Both the position numbers and the translations under genes were made by a program. From an uncultured Bacteroidia bacterium (GTDB taxonomy: Bacteria; Bacteroidota; Bacteroidia; Bacteroidales; UBA932), in assembly GCA_902796455.1 (NCBI GenBank), contig CADBPH010000158.1:1-5588 (forward strand): a stretch of DNA of 5,588 bases. The letters run 5' to 3'. Position 1 is the stretch's first letter. Each line of letters starts with the position of its first letter. This document shows, one piece after another, positions 1 to 5,588 of this stretch. The notes below the pieces were generated by a model. That model saw only the letters and a program-made list of their open reading frames with translations, made no database searches and was not told where the DNA came from.

Positions 1-798
1 ATCGGCGCTTCCATCCAGGGCGGTGTGCTCGCCGGTGATGTCAAGGATGTCCTCCTGCTGGATGTGACGCCGCTTTCGCTCGGTATCGAGACCCTGGGCG
101 GTGTGATGACCAAACTGATCGAGTCCAATACGACCATCCCGACCCGCAAGTCGCAGGTATTCTCGACCGCGGCGGACAATCAGCCTTCCGTGGAAATCCG
201 CGTCCTGCAGGGCGAACGTCCCATGGCCAAGGACAACAAGCAGATCGGCGTCTTCCATCTGGACGGCATCGCTCCCGCGCCGAGGGGAATTCCTCAGATC
301 GAGGTAACCTTCGATATCGATGTCAACGGTATCCTGAATGTTTCCGCGAAGGATAAGGCGACCGGCAAGGAACAGAATATCCGGATCGAAGCTTCTTCCG
401 GTCTGTCGGATGACGAAATCCGCCGGATGCGTGACGAGGCGAAAGCCAATGAGGCTGCCGACAAGGCGGAGAAAGAGCGGGTTGACAAGATCAACAATGC
501 CGATGCCCTGTGCTTCCAGTCCGAGAAAAACCTGAAAGACTATGGGGACAAGATTCCTTCCGACAAGCGTGAAACGATCGAGCGTGCGCTTTCTTCCCTG
601 AAGGATGCGGTGAAGAACCAGAATCTCGGGGATATCGAGAACTACTCCAAGCAGTTGGAGGAGGCTTGGCACGCTGCGTCCGAAGACATGGCCCGTGCCG
701 CTCAGGGCGGTGCCCAGGGTGGTCCTCAGGGACCGTTCCAGGGTGGCCCTCAGCCGGGACCGCAGGACGGTGGCGATCAGGGACCTGACGAGCAGTAA
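1..798 (+). CDS. dnaK: Chaperone protein DnaK (Hsp70), C-terminal part; 5' end outside window
   Basis: This is the 3' part of the ATP-dependent Hsp70 chaperone, which with DnaJ and GrpE refolds or protects unfolded cytosolic proteins. The first base of the window is in frame, and 265 residues are visible. About 370 N-terminal residues, most of the nucleotide-binding domain, are missing because of the window edge. The end of the ATPase domain ([16 protein letters not shown], residues 1-16) leads into the interdomain linker VLLLD (17-21). The beta-sandwich substrate-binding domain follows, with [38 protein letters not shown] and [14 protein letters not shown], and then the charged helical lid from about residue 133. 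All are classical DnaK signatures. The last 30 or so residues are a Gly/Pro/Gln-rich tail ending in PDEQ, instead of the acidic EEV-type ending seen in most bacterial DnaKs. The ATPase gene begins 2 bases after the stop, suggesting co-transcription. Confidence 0.97.
   Translation: MGASIQGGVLAGDVKDVLLLDVTPLSLGIETLGGVMTKLIESNTTIPTRKSQVFSTAADNQPSVEIRVLQGERPMAKDNKQIGVFHLDGIAPAPRGIPQIEVTFDIDVNGILNVSAKDKATGKEQNIRIEASSGLSDDEIRRMRDEAKANEAADKAEKERVDKINNADALCFQSEKNLKDYGDKIPSDKRETIERALSSLKDAVKNQNLGDIENYSKQLEEAWHAASEDMARAAQGGAQGGPQGPFQGGPQPGPQDGGDQGPDEQ
703..780 (+). repeat. Degenerate 12-bp in-frame tandem repeat in the dnaK tail
   Basis: CAG triplets, mostly CAGGG, recur at 703, 715, 727, 739, 751 and 763, exactly 12 bases apart. 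A further CAG follows at 778 after a 15-base step. The best-conserved unit is CAGGGTGGTCCT. Because 12 is a multiple of three, the repeat stays in the dnaK frame and encodes a tetrapeptide series [20 protein letters not shown], then QDGGD. It looks like a short coding minisatellite whose copies have diverged. Repeat number may vary between strains, but this cannot be seen from one sequence. Confidence 0.8.
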
Positions 799-800
799 TC

Positions 801-2630
801 ATGGCAAAGACCGTCCGTAAGAATTTCCCCGTGGAGGGGATGGGCTGCGCCGCCTGTGTCGCCCGTGTGCAGAATACGTTGAAAAACGTTCCGGGTGTAG
901 CGGATGCTTCCGTAAGCCTTGCTTCCAATTCGGCCCGGGTAGATTATGACCCTCAAGTCGTTTCTGCCGCCGGTTTGCAGAAAGCGGTCCAGGATGCAGG
1001 ATACAATCTCCTGGTAGACGAGGGCAGCGAGGCAGAAGACGAGGCAGACCGACGAAGGGAGGACCGTTATCGCGCTTTGCGGCGCGATACGGTCCTTTCC
1101 CTTGTTCTGGCCGCACTGGTCATGTTGGTCGGGATGGGTTTCGAGCCTTTCCCGGGAAAAGGAGTGGTGCTCGCCGTCATGGCGGGCGTCTCCGTTTTCT
1201 GGTGCGGACGCCGTTTCCTGGTCACTGCTTTCCGGCAGGCTCTCCACAAATCGGCTTCGATGGACACGCTGGTGGCGCTTTCCACGACAATTTCCTACCT
1301 GTTCAGCCTGTTCAACCTGCTCTTCCCGAAAGTCTGGACTTCGCAGGGACTCCCTGCGCGGCTTTATTTTGAGTCTGCCGCGATGATCGTGGCGTTCATC
1401 TTGTTGGGCCGTTTGCTGGAAGAACGGGCGAAGCATGCGACAACCGCATCTGTCCGCGCCCTGATGGGCATCCAGCCCAAACGTCCCGATATCCGGCCCG
1501 GCGACGAGGTGACCGTGGCGCCCGGGGGAAGGATTCCCGCGGACGGGGCCGTGGTTTCCGGGACATCTTTTGTGGACGAGAGCATGATGACCGGTGAACC
1601 GGAGGCCGTTCCGAAGGCTCCGGGGGCGAAAGTGTATGCCGGGACGATGAACCTGCGCGGAAGTTTCACCATGCGGGCGGAGAAAGTCGGGACCGAAACC
1701 ATGTTGTCGGCCATCATCCAGATGGTCCGGGATGCGCAGGGCAGCAAGGCACGGATCCAGCATACCGTGGACAAAGTGGCCGCGGTGTTCGTGCCGGTCA
1801 TTATCGGCATTTCAGTCCTGACGCTGGTGGCCTGGCTTTTCCTGTCGCCGGAAGACGGGCTGACGCGCGGTTTGCTGGCGATGGTGACGGTCCTGGTGGT
1901 TGCCTGCCCCTGTTCATTGGGCCTGGCCACCCCGACAGCCCTGATTGCCGGGATTGGAAACGGTGCATCCCAAGGGATTCTGATCAAGGATGCCGATTCC
2001 CTGGAAGTTGCCCGGAAAGTGGATACGGTTGTCCTGGACAAGACCGGAACGATTACGGAAGGGCATCCCGAGGAAGGGAAATCCGATGCCGTCAAAGCAT
2101 CCTCCCGTGAGGCGGTGCAGGCTTTGCAATCCATGGGGATTGACGTGCACATGTTGAGCGGGGACAATCCGCAGCGGGCCGGGGAAATTGCCGCGCAAGT
2201 CGGGATCACGCAGGTGAAAGCCAGTTGTATGCCTGAGGATAAAGGCTCGTATATCAAGATGTTGAAGGAGCAGGGCCGGACCGTCGCCATGGTCGGGGAC
2301 GGGATTAACGATACGGCTGCGATGGCCTATGCGGATTTGAGCGTGGCCATGGGCGGAGGGACGGATATTGCCATGGATACGGCCATGGCGACCATTGTGT
2401 CCTCTGATTTGCGGAAAATTCCGTCTTTGATCCGGCTTTCCCGGCGGGCCAGCCGGATTATCAAAGAGAATCTGGCGTGGGCTTTCCTGTACAATCTCAT
2501 CGCGGTACCGGTAGCAACCGGATTGCTGTTCCCTTCGGGCGGCTTCGTGCTCGATCCGATGGTGGCCGCGGCTGCCATGGCAGCCAGTTCCGTCCTGGTC
2601 GTAACGAACAGCCTGCGGCTTCGCCGTTGA
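801..2630 (+). CDS. copA: Copper-type P1B ATPase lacking the nucleotide-binding domain
   Basis: This 609-residue protein closely resembles Bacteroidota CopA, the inner-membrane pump that exports Cu(I) from the cytosol, but is shorter than the usual 730-830. Visible parts, in order: an HMA metal-binding domain (residues 7-72) with GMGCAAC (C16, C19); predicted membrane helices near 98-114, 120-136, 152-175 and 188-206; an actuator domain with TGEP (264-267); helices near 326-349 and 357-385 with the CPC metal site (369-371); DKTGT (413-417, D413 phosphorylated in the family); SGDN (453-456); GDGIND (499-504); and last helices with YN (564-565) and MAASS (593-597), Cu(I)-site signatures. Only 44 residues span DKTGT to SGDN, against about 154 in E. 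coli CopA recalled from memory. The N domain, with its SEHP motif and glycine-rich nucleotide site, is therefore absent. The actuator domain is also about 15 residues short near 226-232. The start is fixed by the HMA domain beginning at once and the 2-base gap after dnaK. It may be an unusual functional pump, an in-frame decayed gene, or a product of mis-assembly. Confidence 0.93.
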   Translation: MAKTVRKNFPVEGMGCAACVARVQNTLKNVPGVADASVSLASNSARVDYDPQVVSAAGLQKAVQDAGYNLLVDEGSEAEDEADRRREDRYRALRRDTVLSLVLAALVMLVGMGFEPFPGKGVVLAVMAGVSVFWCGRRFLVTAFRQALHKSASMDTLVALSTTISYLFSLFNLLFPKVWTSQGLPARLYFESAAMIVAFILLGRLLEERAKHATTASVRALMGIQPKRPDIRPGDEVTVAPGGRIPADGAVVSGTSFVDESMMTGEPEAVPKAPGAKVYAGTMNLRGSFTMRAEKVGTETMLSAIIQMVRDAQGSKARIQHTVDKVAAVFVPVIIGISVLTLVAWLFLSPEDGLTRGLLAMVTVLVVACPCSLGLATPTALIAGIGNGASQGILIKDADSLEVARKVDTVVLDKTGTITEGHPEEGKSDAVKASSREAVQALQSMGIDVHMLSGDNPQRAGEIAAQVGITQVKASCMPEDKGSYIKMLKEQGRTVAMVGDGINDTAAMAYADLSVAMGGGTDIAMDTAMATIVSSDLRKIPSLIRLSRRASRIIKENLAWAFLYNLIAVPVATGLLFPSGGFVLDPMVAAAAMAASSVLVVTNSLRLRR

Positions 2631-2634
2631 GTCC

Positions 2635-3282
2635 TTACATCAGCCACGCGGACATATCCTTGCCCGCAGCCCATCCTTCCCGGATTTCGGTGGAGGAAAT
2701 ATCGACAATCGGAGCATCCAGGATCCGGATGCGGTACTGGTTGCGCAGGGTGTCTTCCAGCGAACGCATCCCTTCGGGTGTCAGTGCATCGGCATAGTTG
2801 GCGTCCAGGACATAAGGGGCCGGGAAATGCCGGCATTCTTCCAGCAGGGATTGGCGGAGTTGTACCAGATCATATCCCTTGCGCGGGTAAACGGCTACGC
2901 CATAGTCGGTCAACAACCTCGGGAAATCCCGCCAGCCGTGGATTCCCGACAAGTTGTCCGCTCCGATGACCAGCGTGAAGTCATTCTCCGGCTCCCGCTT
3001 TTTCAAGGCATCCAGGGTTCTGATGGTGTAGTGGGGCGGAGCCATGTTCAGTTCGATGTCGTCCACCCAGACATGCAGTTCCGGATGCCGTTTCACAGCA
3101 TCGATGGCGGCCAGGTAGCGCTCCCGGCCCGTCTCGGCGCACGCCTGTGCTTTCAGCGGATTCTTCGGGGATACCACCAGGTATACCCAGTCGAATGCCT
3201 GCTCGCGGGTCAGGTATTCCATGATGGCCTGGTGACCGATGTGCAGGGGATTGAAGGATCCGGAGTAGACGGCGATTTTCAT
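2635..3282 (-). CDS. nadD: Nicotinate-nucleotide adenylyltransferase
   Basis: NadD transfers AMP from ATP to nicotinate mononucleotide, giving deamido-NAD, the penultimate step of NAD synthesis in the cytosol. The 215-residue protein opens with the nucleotidyltransferase motif GSFNPLHIGH (8-17), whose histidines bind the ATP phosphates. Family-typical SPKNPLK (38-44), YTIRTLDAL (85-93), GADNL (107-111) with W117, and ISSTEIR (195-201) follow. The segment between YPRKGYD (132-138) and ISSTEIR is about 36 residues longer than in a Bacteroides NadD recalled from memory. The C-terminus stops at GKDMSAWLM, a few residues short of the usual end. The start is 14 bases downstream of the gmk stop, with no clear Shine-Dalgarno sequence, so it is probably translated from the gmk transcript. 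Its stop lies 4 bases from the stop of the converging ATPase gene. Identification is firm; the meaning of the extra segment is unknown. Confidence 0.96.
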   Translation of the reverse strand: MKIAVYSGSFNPLHIGHQAIMEYLTREQAFDWVYLVVSPKNPLKAQACAETGRERYLAAIDAVKRHPELHVWVDDIELNMAPPHYTIRTLDALKKREPENDFTLVIGADNLSGIHGWRDFPRLLTDYGVAVYPRKGYDLVQLRQSLLEECRHFPAPYVLDANYADALTPEGMRSLEDTLRNQYRIRILDAPIVDISSTEIREGWAAGKDMSAWLM

Positions 3283-3296
3283 GCGAATCGGCTTGG

Positions 3297-3869
3297 CTAA
3301 TCGGCTTGAAGGAATCCGTCCACGACCTGTTCGATTTCGCGGAAGGCGGTCTCCAGGTCGTCGTTGACAAGCACATAATCGAATTTCGGGGCGTAGGTCA
3401 TCTCTTCCTCCGCCTTGGCCACCCGTTCGGCGATGGCCTCGGGAGAATCCGTGCCGCGGCGGATGAGCCGCTCGCGCAGCACGGCGACGCTGGGAGCTTG
3501 GATGAACACTGACAAGGCATTGTCACCGAAATACTTCTTCAGGTTTACGCCTCCCTTGACGTCCACGTCGAAGACAATGACATGGCCCTTCCCCCAGATC
3601 CGGTTGACCTCGGACTTCAGGGTACCGTAGAAACGGTCTTTGTACACCTCTTCGTGTTCCACGAATTTATCCTCCTGGACGAGCAGGCGGAAAATCTCCG
3701 GGGTATAAAACAAATATTCGACCCCGTCTTTCTCTTCCCCGCGCGGCGCGCGCGAAGTCGCAGATACGGAAAACTCCATTTCGGGGTGGAGGGGGAGGAT
3801 ATGGCCGACGATGGTACTTTTCCCCGAGCCGGACGGGGCGGAAAAGATGATGACTTTGTTCTTGCTCAT
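3297..3869 (-). CDS. gmk: Guanylate kinase
   Basis: Guanylate kinase phosphorylates GMP (and dGMP) to GDP with ATP, an essential cytosolic step in guanine nucleotide supply. The 190-residue length is normal. Residues 11-19, APSGSGKST, form the P-loop. SATSRAPRGEEKDG (36-49), with R40 and R43, is the GMP-binding segment. EHEEVY and FYGT (71-83, with E71 and Y81) complete the GMP pocket. DVDVKGG (101-107) is the Walker B-like region, and the arginine-rich lid RLIRRGTDSPEAIAERVAKA lies at 134-153. No key residue appears to be missing. gmk next to nadD, often behind a yicC-type gene, is a familiar arrangement in Bacteroidota. Here the upstream gene is instead a phosphoesterase 55 bases away, and gmk appears to have its own promoter in that gap. 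Confidence 0.98.
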   Translation of the reverse strand: MSKNKVIIFSAPSGSGKSTIVGHILPLHPEMEFSVSATSRAPRGEEKDGVEYLFYTPEIFRLLVQEDKFVEHEEVYKDRFYGTLKSEVNRIWGKGHVIVFDVDVKGGVNLKKYFGDNALSVFIQAPSVAVLRERLIRRGTDSPEAIAERVAKAEEEMTYAPKFDYVLVNDDLETAFREIEQVVDGFLQAD

Positions 3870-3895
3870 TCAGAAACAGCTTTAAAAGAATTTCT

Positions 3896-3904
3896 GCAAA
3901 AATA
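3896..3904 (-). promoter_or_regulatory. Putative Bacteroidota-type -7 promoter element of gmk-nadD
   Basis: On the minus strand this reads TATTTTTGC, a full match to the TAnnTTTGC -7 consensus of the primary sigma factor in Bacteroidota. It lies 26 bases upstream of the gmk ATG, which would give a leader of about 20 bases. The surrounding 55-base gap is AT-rich compared with the genes around it. No convincing TTTG -33 element is visible about 20 bases upstream, so the call rests on the -7 box and its position only. Confidence 0.55.
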
Positions 3905-3924
3905 GGCAATTCCCGGTGGATTCC

Positions 3925-5166
3925 CTACGGTGCGGCTTGTATTGCCTGCGTTTGGGGAAGCATGCGAGGCCGGATGGTGGTGGTGAAGGACAGGGACGGG
4001 TCCGAATACCGGACCTTGACGCTGCCCGTAAAGGACTTCGGCAGCGTGACGGACCAGACATGGGGCGAATCCGCGGTGCGCAGGGGGCAGTAAAGCGGGT
4101 TGTTGATTCTTCCTTTCCGTCCGAGCGTCTTGTTGAATTCGACGATGGCGAGGACTTCCGGTGCGGGTTCTTCCCTGCGCGGGACCTGCAACCATCCCTT
4201 CATCCCTGGGATTTTGACGGATACGTTTCCTTCCGTGCTGCCGCCATAGATGTTCAGGAGAAGTTTTCCCTTGCCGTCTTGCCAGGCGGACAGGCGCTCT
4301 TCCTGCGGGCTGCCGACGCGCTTGTAATCCAGGGTATATTTCCCATTCTTCTGGAAATCAGCCAGATAATAGCCTCTCGGAGCGCCGCAGACCATGCGCG
4401 CCTCCGGGATTCCGTTTTCGTCTTTGCGTCCCCGCCAGAATGTGCCGCAGGTCGCTCCCGCAAGGACTTCCTCCACCTGTGGCCCTCCCGGCAGGGCGAA
4501 CCGGCCCCGGGCGGCAGAGTGGGTGTGTCCGGTCATCATCAGGAGTTTGGGGTGTGTCCGCAGAACAGCCGCAAGCGAGTCCTGGGCCTTGAATTCGCGG
4601 AAAGGAATATGGACGGACAAGACCGCCAGCATGTCCTGCGGCGTGTCTTCCAATACTTTCCGGAGCCATTTTTTCTGGTCTTCGCGGAATCCTCCTTCAT
4701 AGCCGTTCTGGCCGAGACGCCGCACGTCGTCCATCATGACAAAACGGATCCCTCCCAGGACAAACGTGGTGTCGGGTCCACCGAAAACCCGGGTGAACGT
4801 TGCCATGTCCCGCGGCCTCTTCTCGTCGACCTTTCCGTCGATGCTGATGATACGTCCCTTTTTCGGGATATAGTAGTCCCGGTCATGGTTGCCGGGGACG
4901 ACGGTCCAGGGGCAGGGGAGCGAGTCCAAAGTAGCCTTGGAAGGCTCCAGCAGGCGGACATCGTCATTGACAAGGTCCCCGAGAATGACGACAAGGTCCA
5001 GGTCCTTCCGTTCCCGCAATTCGCGGTAGATGCTTTTCCGGGCGTACCCCAGCTCCGTTTCATTGTCAACCTGGGGGTCGCCGACAAAGGCCACCCGCAG
5101 GTGCTGGGCTTGCATGGGCAGGCAGGCCAGGGCCCACACGGCGAGGAATCGGACAAGACGCTGCAT
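3925..5166 (-). CDS. Secreted calcineurin-like metallophosphoesterase
   Basis: This 413-residue protein has a signal peptide (residues 1-20: MQRLVRF, hydrophobic core LAVWALACL, likely cleavage after MQA), so it probably acts in the periplasm. A two-metal phosphoesterase core follows, with the conserved blocks in order: GDPQ (29-32, D30), GDLVND (63-68, D64), GNHD (92-95), SVHIPF (184-189, H186) and GHTH (213-216). These supply the usual metal ligands and catalytic histidine. From about residue 237 (ATCGTFWRGRKDENGIP, then PRGYYLADF) it matches the C-terminal domain that accompanies this core in many Bacteroidota proteins. The N-terminal beta-sandwich that often precedes the core in that family is absent. 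The substrate cannot be told from sequence; phosphomonoesters, phosphodiesters or nucleotides are possible. Its ATG shares one base with the stop of the upstream lipoprotein gene, which argues for a joint operon and joint function in the envelope. Confidence 0.88.
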   Translation of the reverse strand: MQRLVRFLAVWALACLPMQAQHLRVAFVGDPQVDNETELGYARKSIYRELRERKDLDLVVILGDLVNDDVRLLEPSKATLDSLPCPWTVVPGNHDRDYYIPKKGRIISIDGKVDEKRPRDMATFTRVFGGPDTTFVLGGIRFVMMDDVRRLGQNGYEGGFREDQKKWLRKVLEDTPQDMLAVLSVHIPFREFKAQDSLAAVLRTHPKLLMMTGHTHSAARGRFALPGGPQVEEVLAGATCGTFWRGRKDENGIPEARMVCGAPRGYYLADFQKNGKYTLDYKRVGSPQEERLSAWQDGKGKLLLNIYGGSTEGNVSVKIPGMKGWLQVPRREEPAPEVLAIVEFNKTLGRKGRINNPLYCPLRTADSPHVWSVTLPKSFTGSVKVRYSDPSLSFTTTIRPRMLPQTQAIQAAP

Positions 5167-5168
5167 TA
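5164..5168 (-). other. TAATG stop-start overlap (translational coupling site)
   Basis: Read on the minus strand, the lipoprotein stop TAA and the phosphoesterase ATG share an adenine (TAATG). Such a one-base overlap normally means one mRNA, with the downstream gene started by ribosomes finishing the upstream one. This also supports the chosen phosphoesterase start, which is immediately followed by a good signal peptide. Confidence 0.75.
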
Positions 5169-5588
5169 TTGCTTGAATTTCGTGATGGTCAGACTTTTGA
5201 GTTTTTTGTCCGGCCCCGGTGTTCCGATGTGGATCTCCTTATCGCAACTTTCCAGACTCAGGGTCAGGGTATTGTCCTTTGCCGGATCGATTTCGTGCGA
5301 CAGCCATCGGATGTGGATGGGAATGGAGTAAATACCCGGCATGAAGGTCAGGGTTGATCCTGTCGTTACAATCTGGTAATCAACTCCTTCTGTCAGTCCG
5401 CTTCCGGGCTGGACCGAAAAGGTGACATGGATTTCTTCCCCTTCCCCCATCTCGCCGCAATACCGGACATAAAAACTGCCCGTGCTGCGGCCGAGACAGT
5501 TCACCTGCTGGGTGGACGATTTCCCGGGATCAAAGGCGACGTAATAGTCCTGGAACAAGGGCATCTTGTTGTAATCGCTGCAGGCGGC
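5166..5588 (-). CDS. Putative lipoprotein, Calx-beta/DUF4843-like; 5' end outside window
   Basis: The visible part is 140 residues and stays open to the right edge; the true start lies beyond it. The first visible residues read AACSDYNKM, which looks like the end of a lipoprotein signal peptide with the lipidated cysteine at visible residue 3. An envelope lipoprotein is therefore likely. A methionine at 5562-5564 could be taken as a start, but that would discard the lipobox. The rest is predicted to be beta-rich: YYVAFDP, SFYVRYCG, IHVTFSVQPGSGL, the TEGVDYQIV block typical of Calx-beta-like folds, IYSIPIHIRW, and a C-terminus GPDKKLKSLTITKFKQ. This layout resembles small Bacteroidota DUF4843-type lipoproteins, which often sit near SusC/SusD glycan-uptake loci, but the family assignment is from memory and tentative. 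It is coupled to the downstream phosphoesterase. Function is unknown; binding or surface assembly is a guess. Confidence 0.75.
   Translation of the reverse strand, partial: AACSDYNKMPLFQDYYVAFDPGKSSTQQVNCLGRSTGSFYVRYCGEMGEGEEIHVTFSVQPGSGLTEGVDYQIVTTGSTLTFMPGIYSIPIHIRWLSHEIDPAKDNTLTLSLESCDKEIHIGTPGPDKKLKSLTITKFKQ

Noticed and set aside
25..27. GTG at 25 as a possible start of a short protein beginning LAGDVKDV
   Set aside because: The same frame is open to base 1 and reads as conserved DnaK sequence before this point, so it is an internal valine codon.
777..1763. A 328-codon open frame on the minus strand opposite the ATPase
   Set aside because: The translation is low in structure and rich in H, R and G, with no motif. 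The plus-strand ATPase reading explains this DNA.
1364..2290. A 308-codon open frame on the minus strand opposite the ATPase
   Set aside because: The same antisense shadow effect; no family signature, and it spans the CPC and DKTGT coding sites of the real gene.
2616..2626. Small palindrome CGGCTTCGCCG near the end of the ATPase gene, considered as a terminator
   Set aside because: The stem is only 4 base pairs with no T-run on either strand, and it lies within coding sequence.
3283..3310. Direct repeat GCCGATT at the gmk-nadD junction (minus strand), considered as a regulatory site
   Set aside because: It is seven bases, occurs twice and overlaps coding sequence; this is compatible with chance.
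3916..5331. A 471-codon open frame on the plus strand, opposite the phosphoesterase
   Set aside because: It is antisense to a gene with clear catalytic motifs and a signal peptide. Its translation has no recognisable domain, and long open frames opposite GC-rich genes are common.

Overview
The window looks like a GC-rich chromosomal segment from a member of the Bacteroidota, probably an Alistipes-like or otherwise gut-type Bacteroidales. This inference rests on four things: a DnaK and a CopA-type ATPase that read most like Bacteroides-group homologues, a secreted calcineurin-like phosphoesterase with the C-terminal domain common in that phylum, a short beta-rich lipoprotein resembling DUF4843 proteins, and a TAnnTTTGC-type promoter element with no clear Shine-Dalgarno sequences. 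Genes fill almost the whole window. No stretch over 60 bases lacks a gene, and I see no tRNA, rRNA, CRISPR array or insertion sequence.

The left half (1-2630) is on the plus strand. It holds the last 265 codons of dnaK, followed after only 2 bases by a copper-type P1B ATPase. The ATPase keeps its metal-binding N-terminus, all eight predicted membrane helices, the CPC site, the phosphorylated DKTGT aspartate and the GDGIND hinge. It lacks essentially the whole nucleotide-binding (N) domain: about five residues stand where roughly 110 more would be expected. The actuator domain is also shortened by about 15 residues. This is the most unusual signal in the window. The DnaK tail is also atypical: a 12-base periodic repeat encodes a QGGP-like tail instead of the common acidic EEV-type ending.

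The right half is entirely on the minus strand and converges on the ATPase with a 4-base gap. Read in transcription order (right to left), it contains the end of a lipoprotein gene, a secreted metallophosphoesterase whose start codon overlaps the lipoprotein stop (TAATG), then gmk and nadD as a housekeeping nucleotide pair behind their own likely promoter. The first two genes probably form an envelope or periplasmic operon. gmk (GMP to GDP) and nadD (nicotinate mononucleotide to deamido-NAD) serve purine nucleotide and NAD synthesis. NadD carries an extra segment of about 36 residues before its ISSTEIR motif.

I see no evidence for a multi-gene novel defence or mobile system. The candidate novelty is the N-domain-less copper ATPase and its tight linkage to dnaK.
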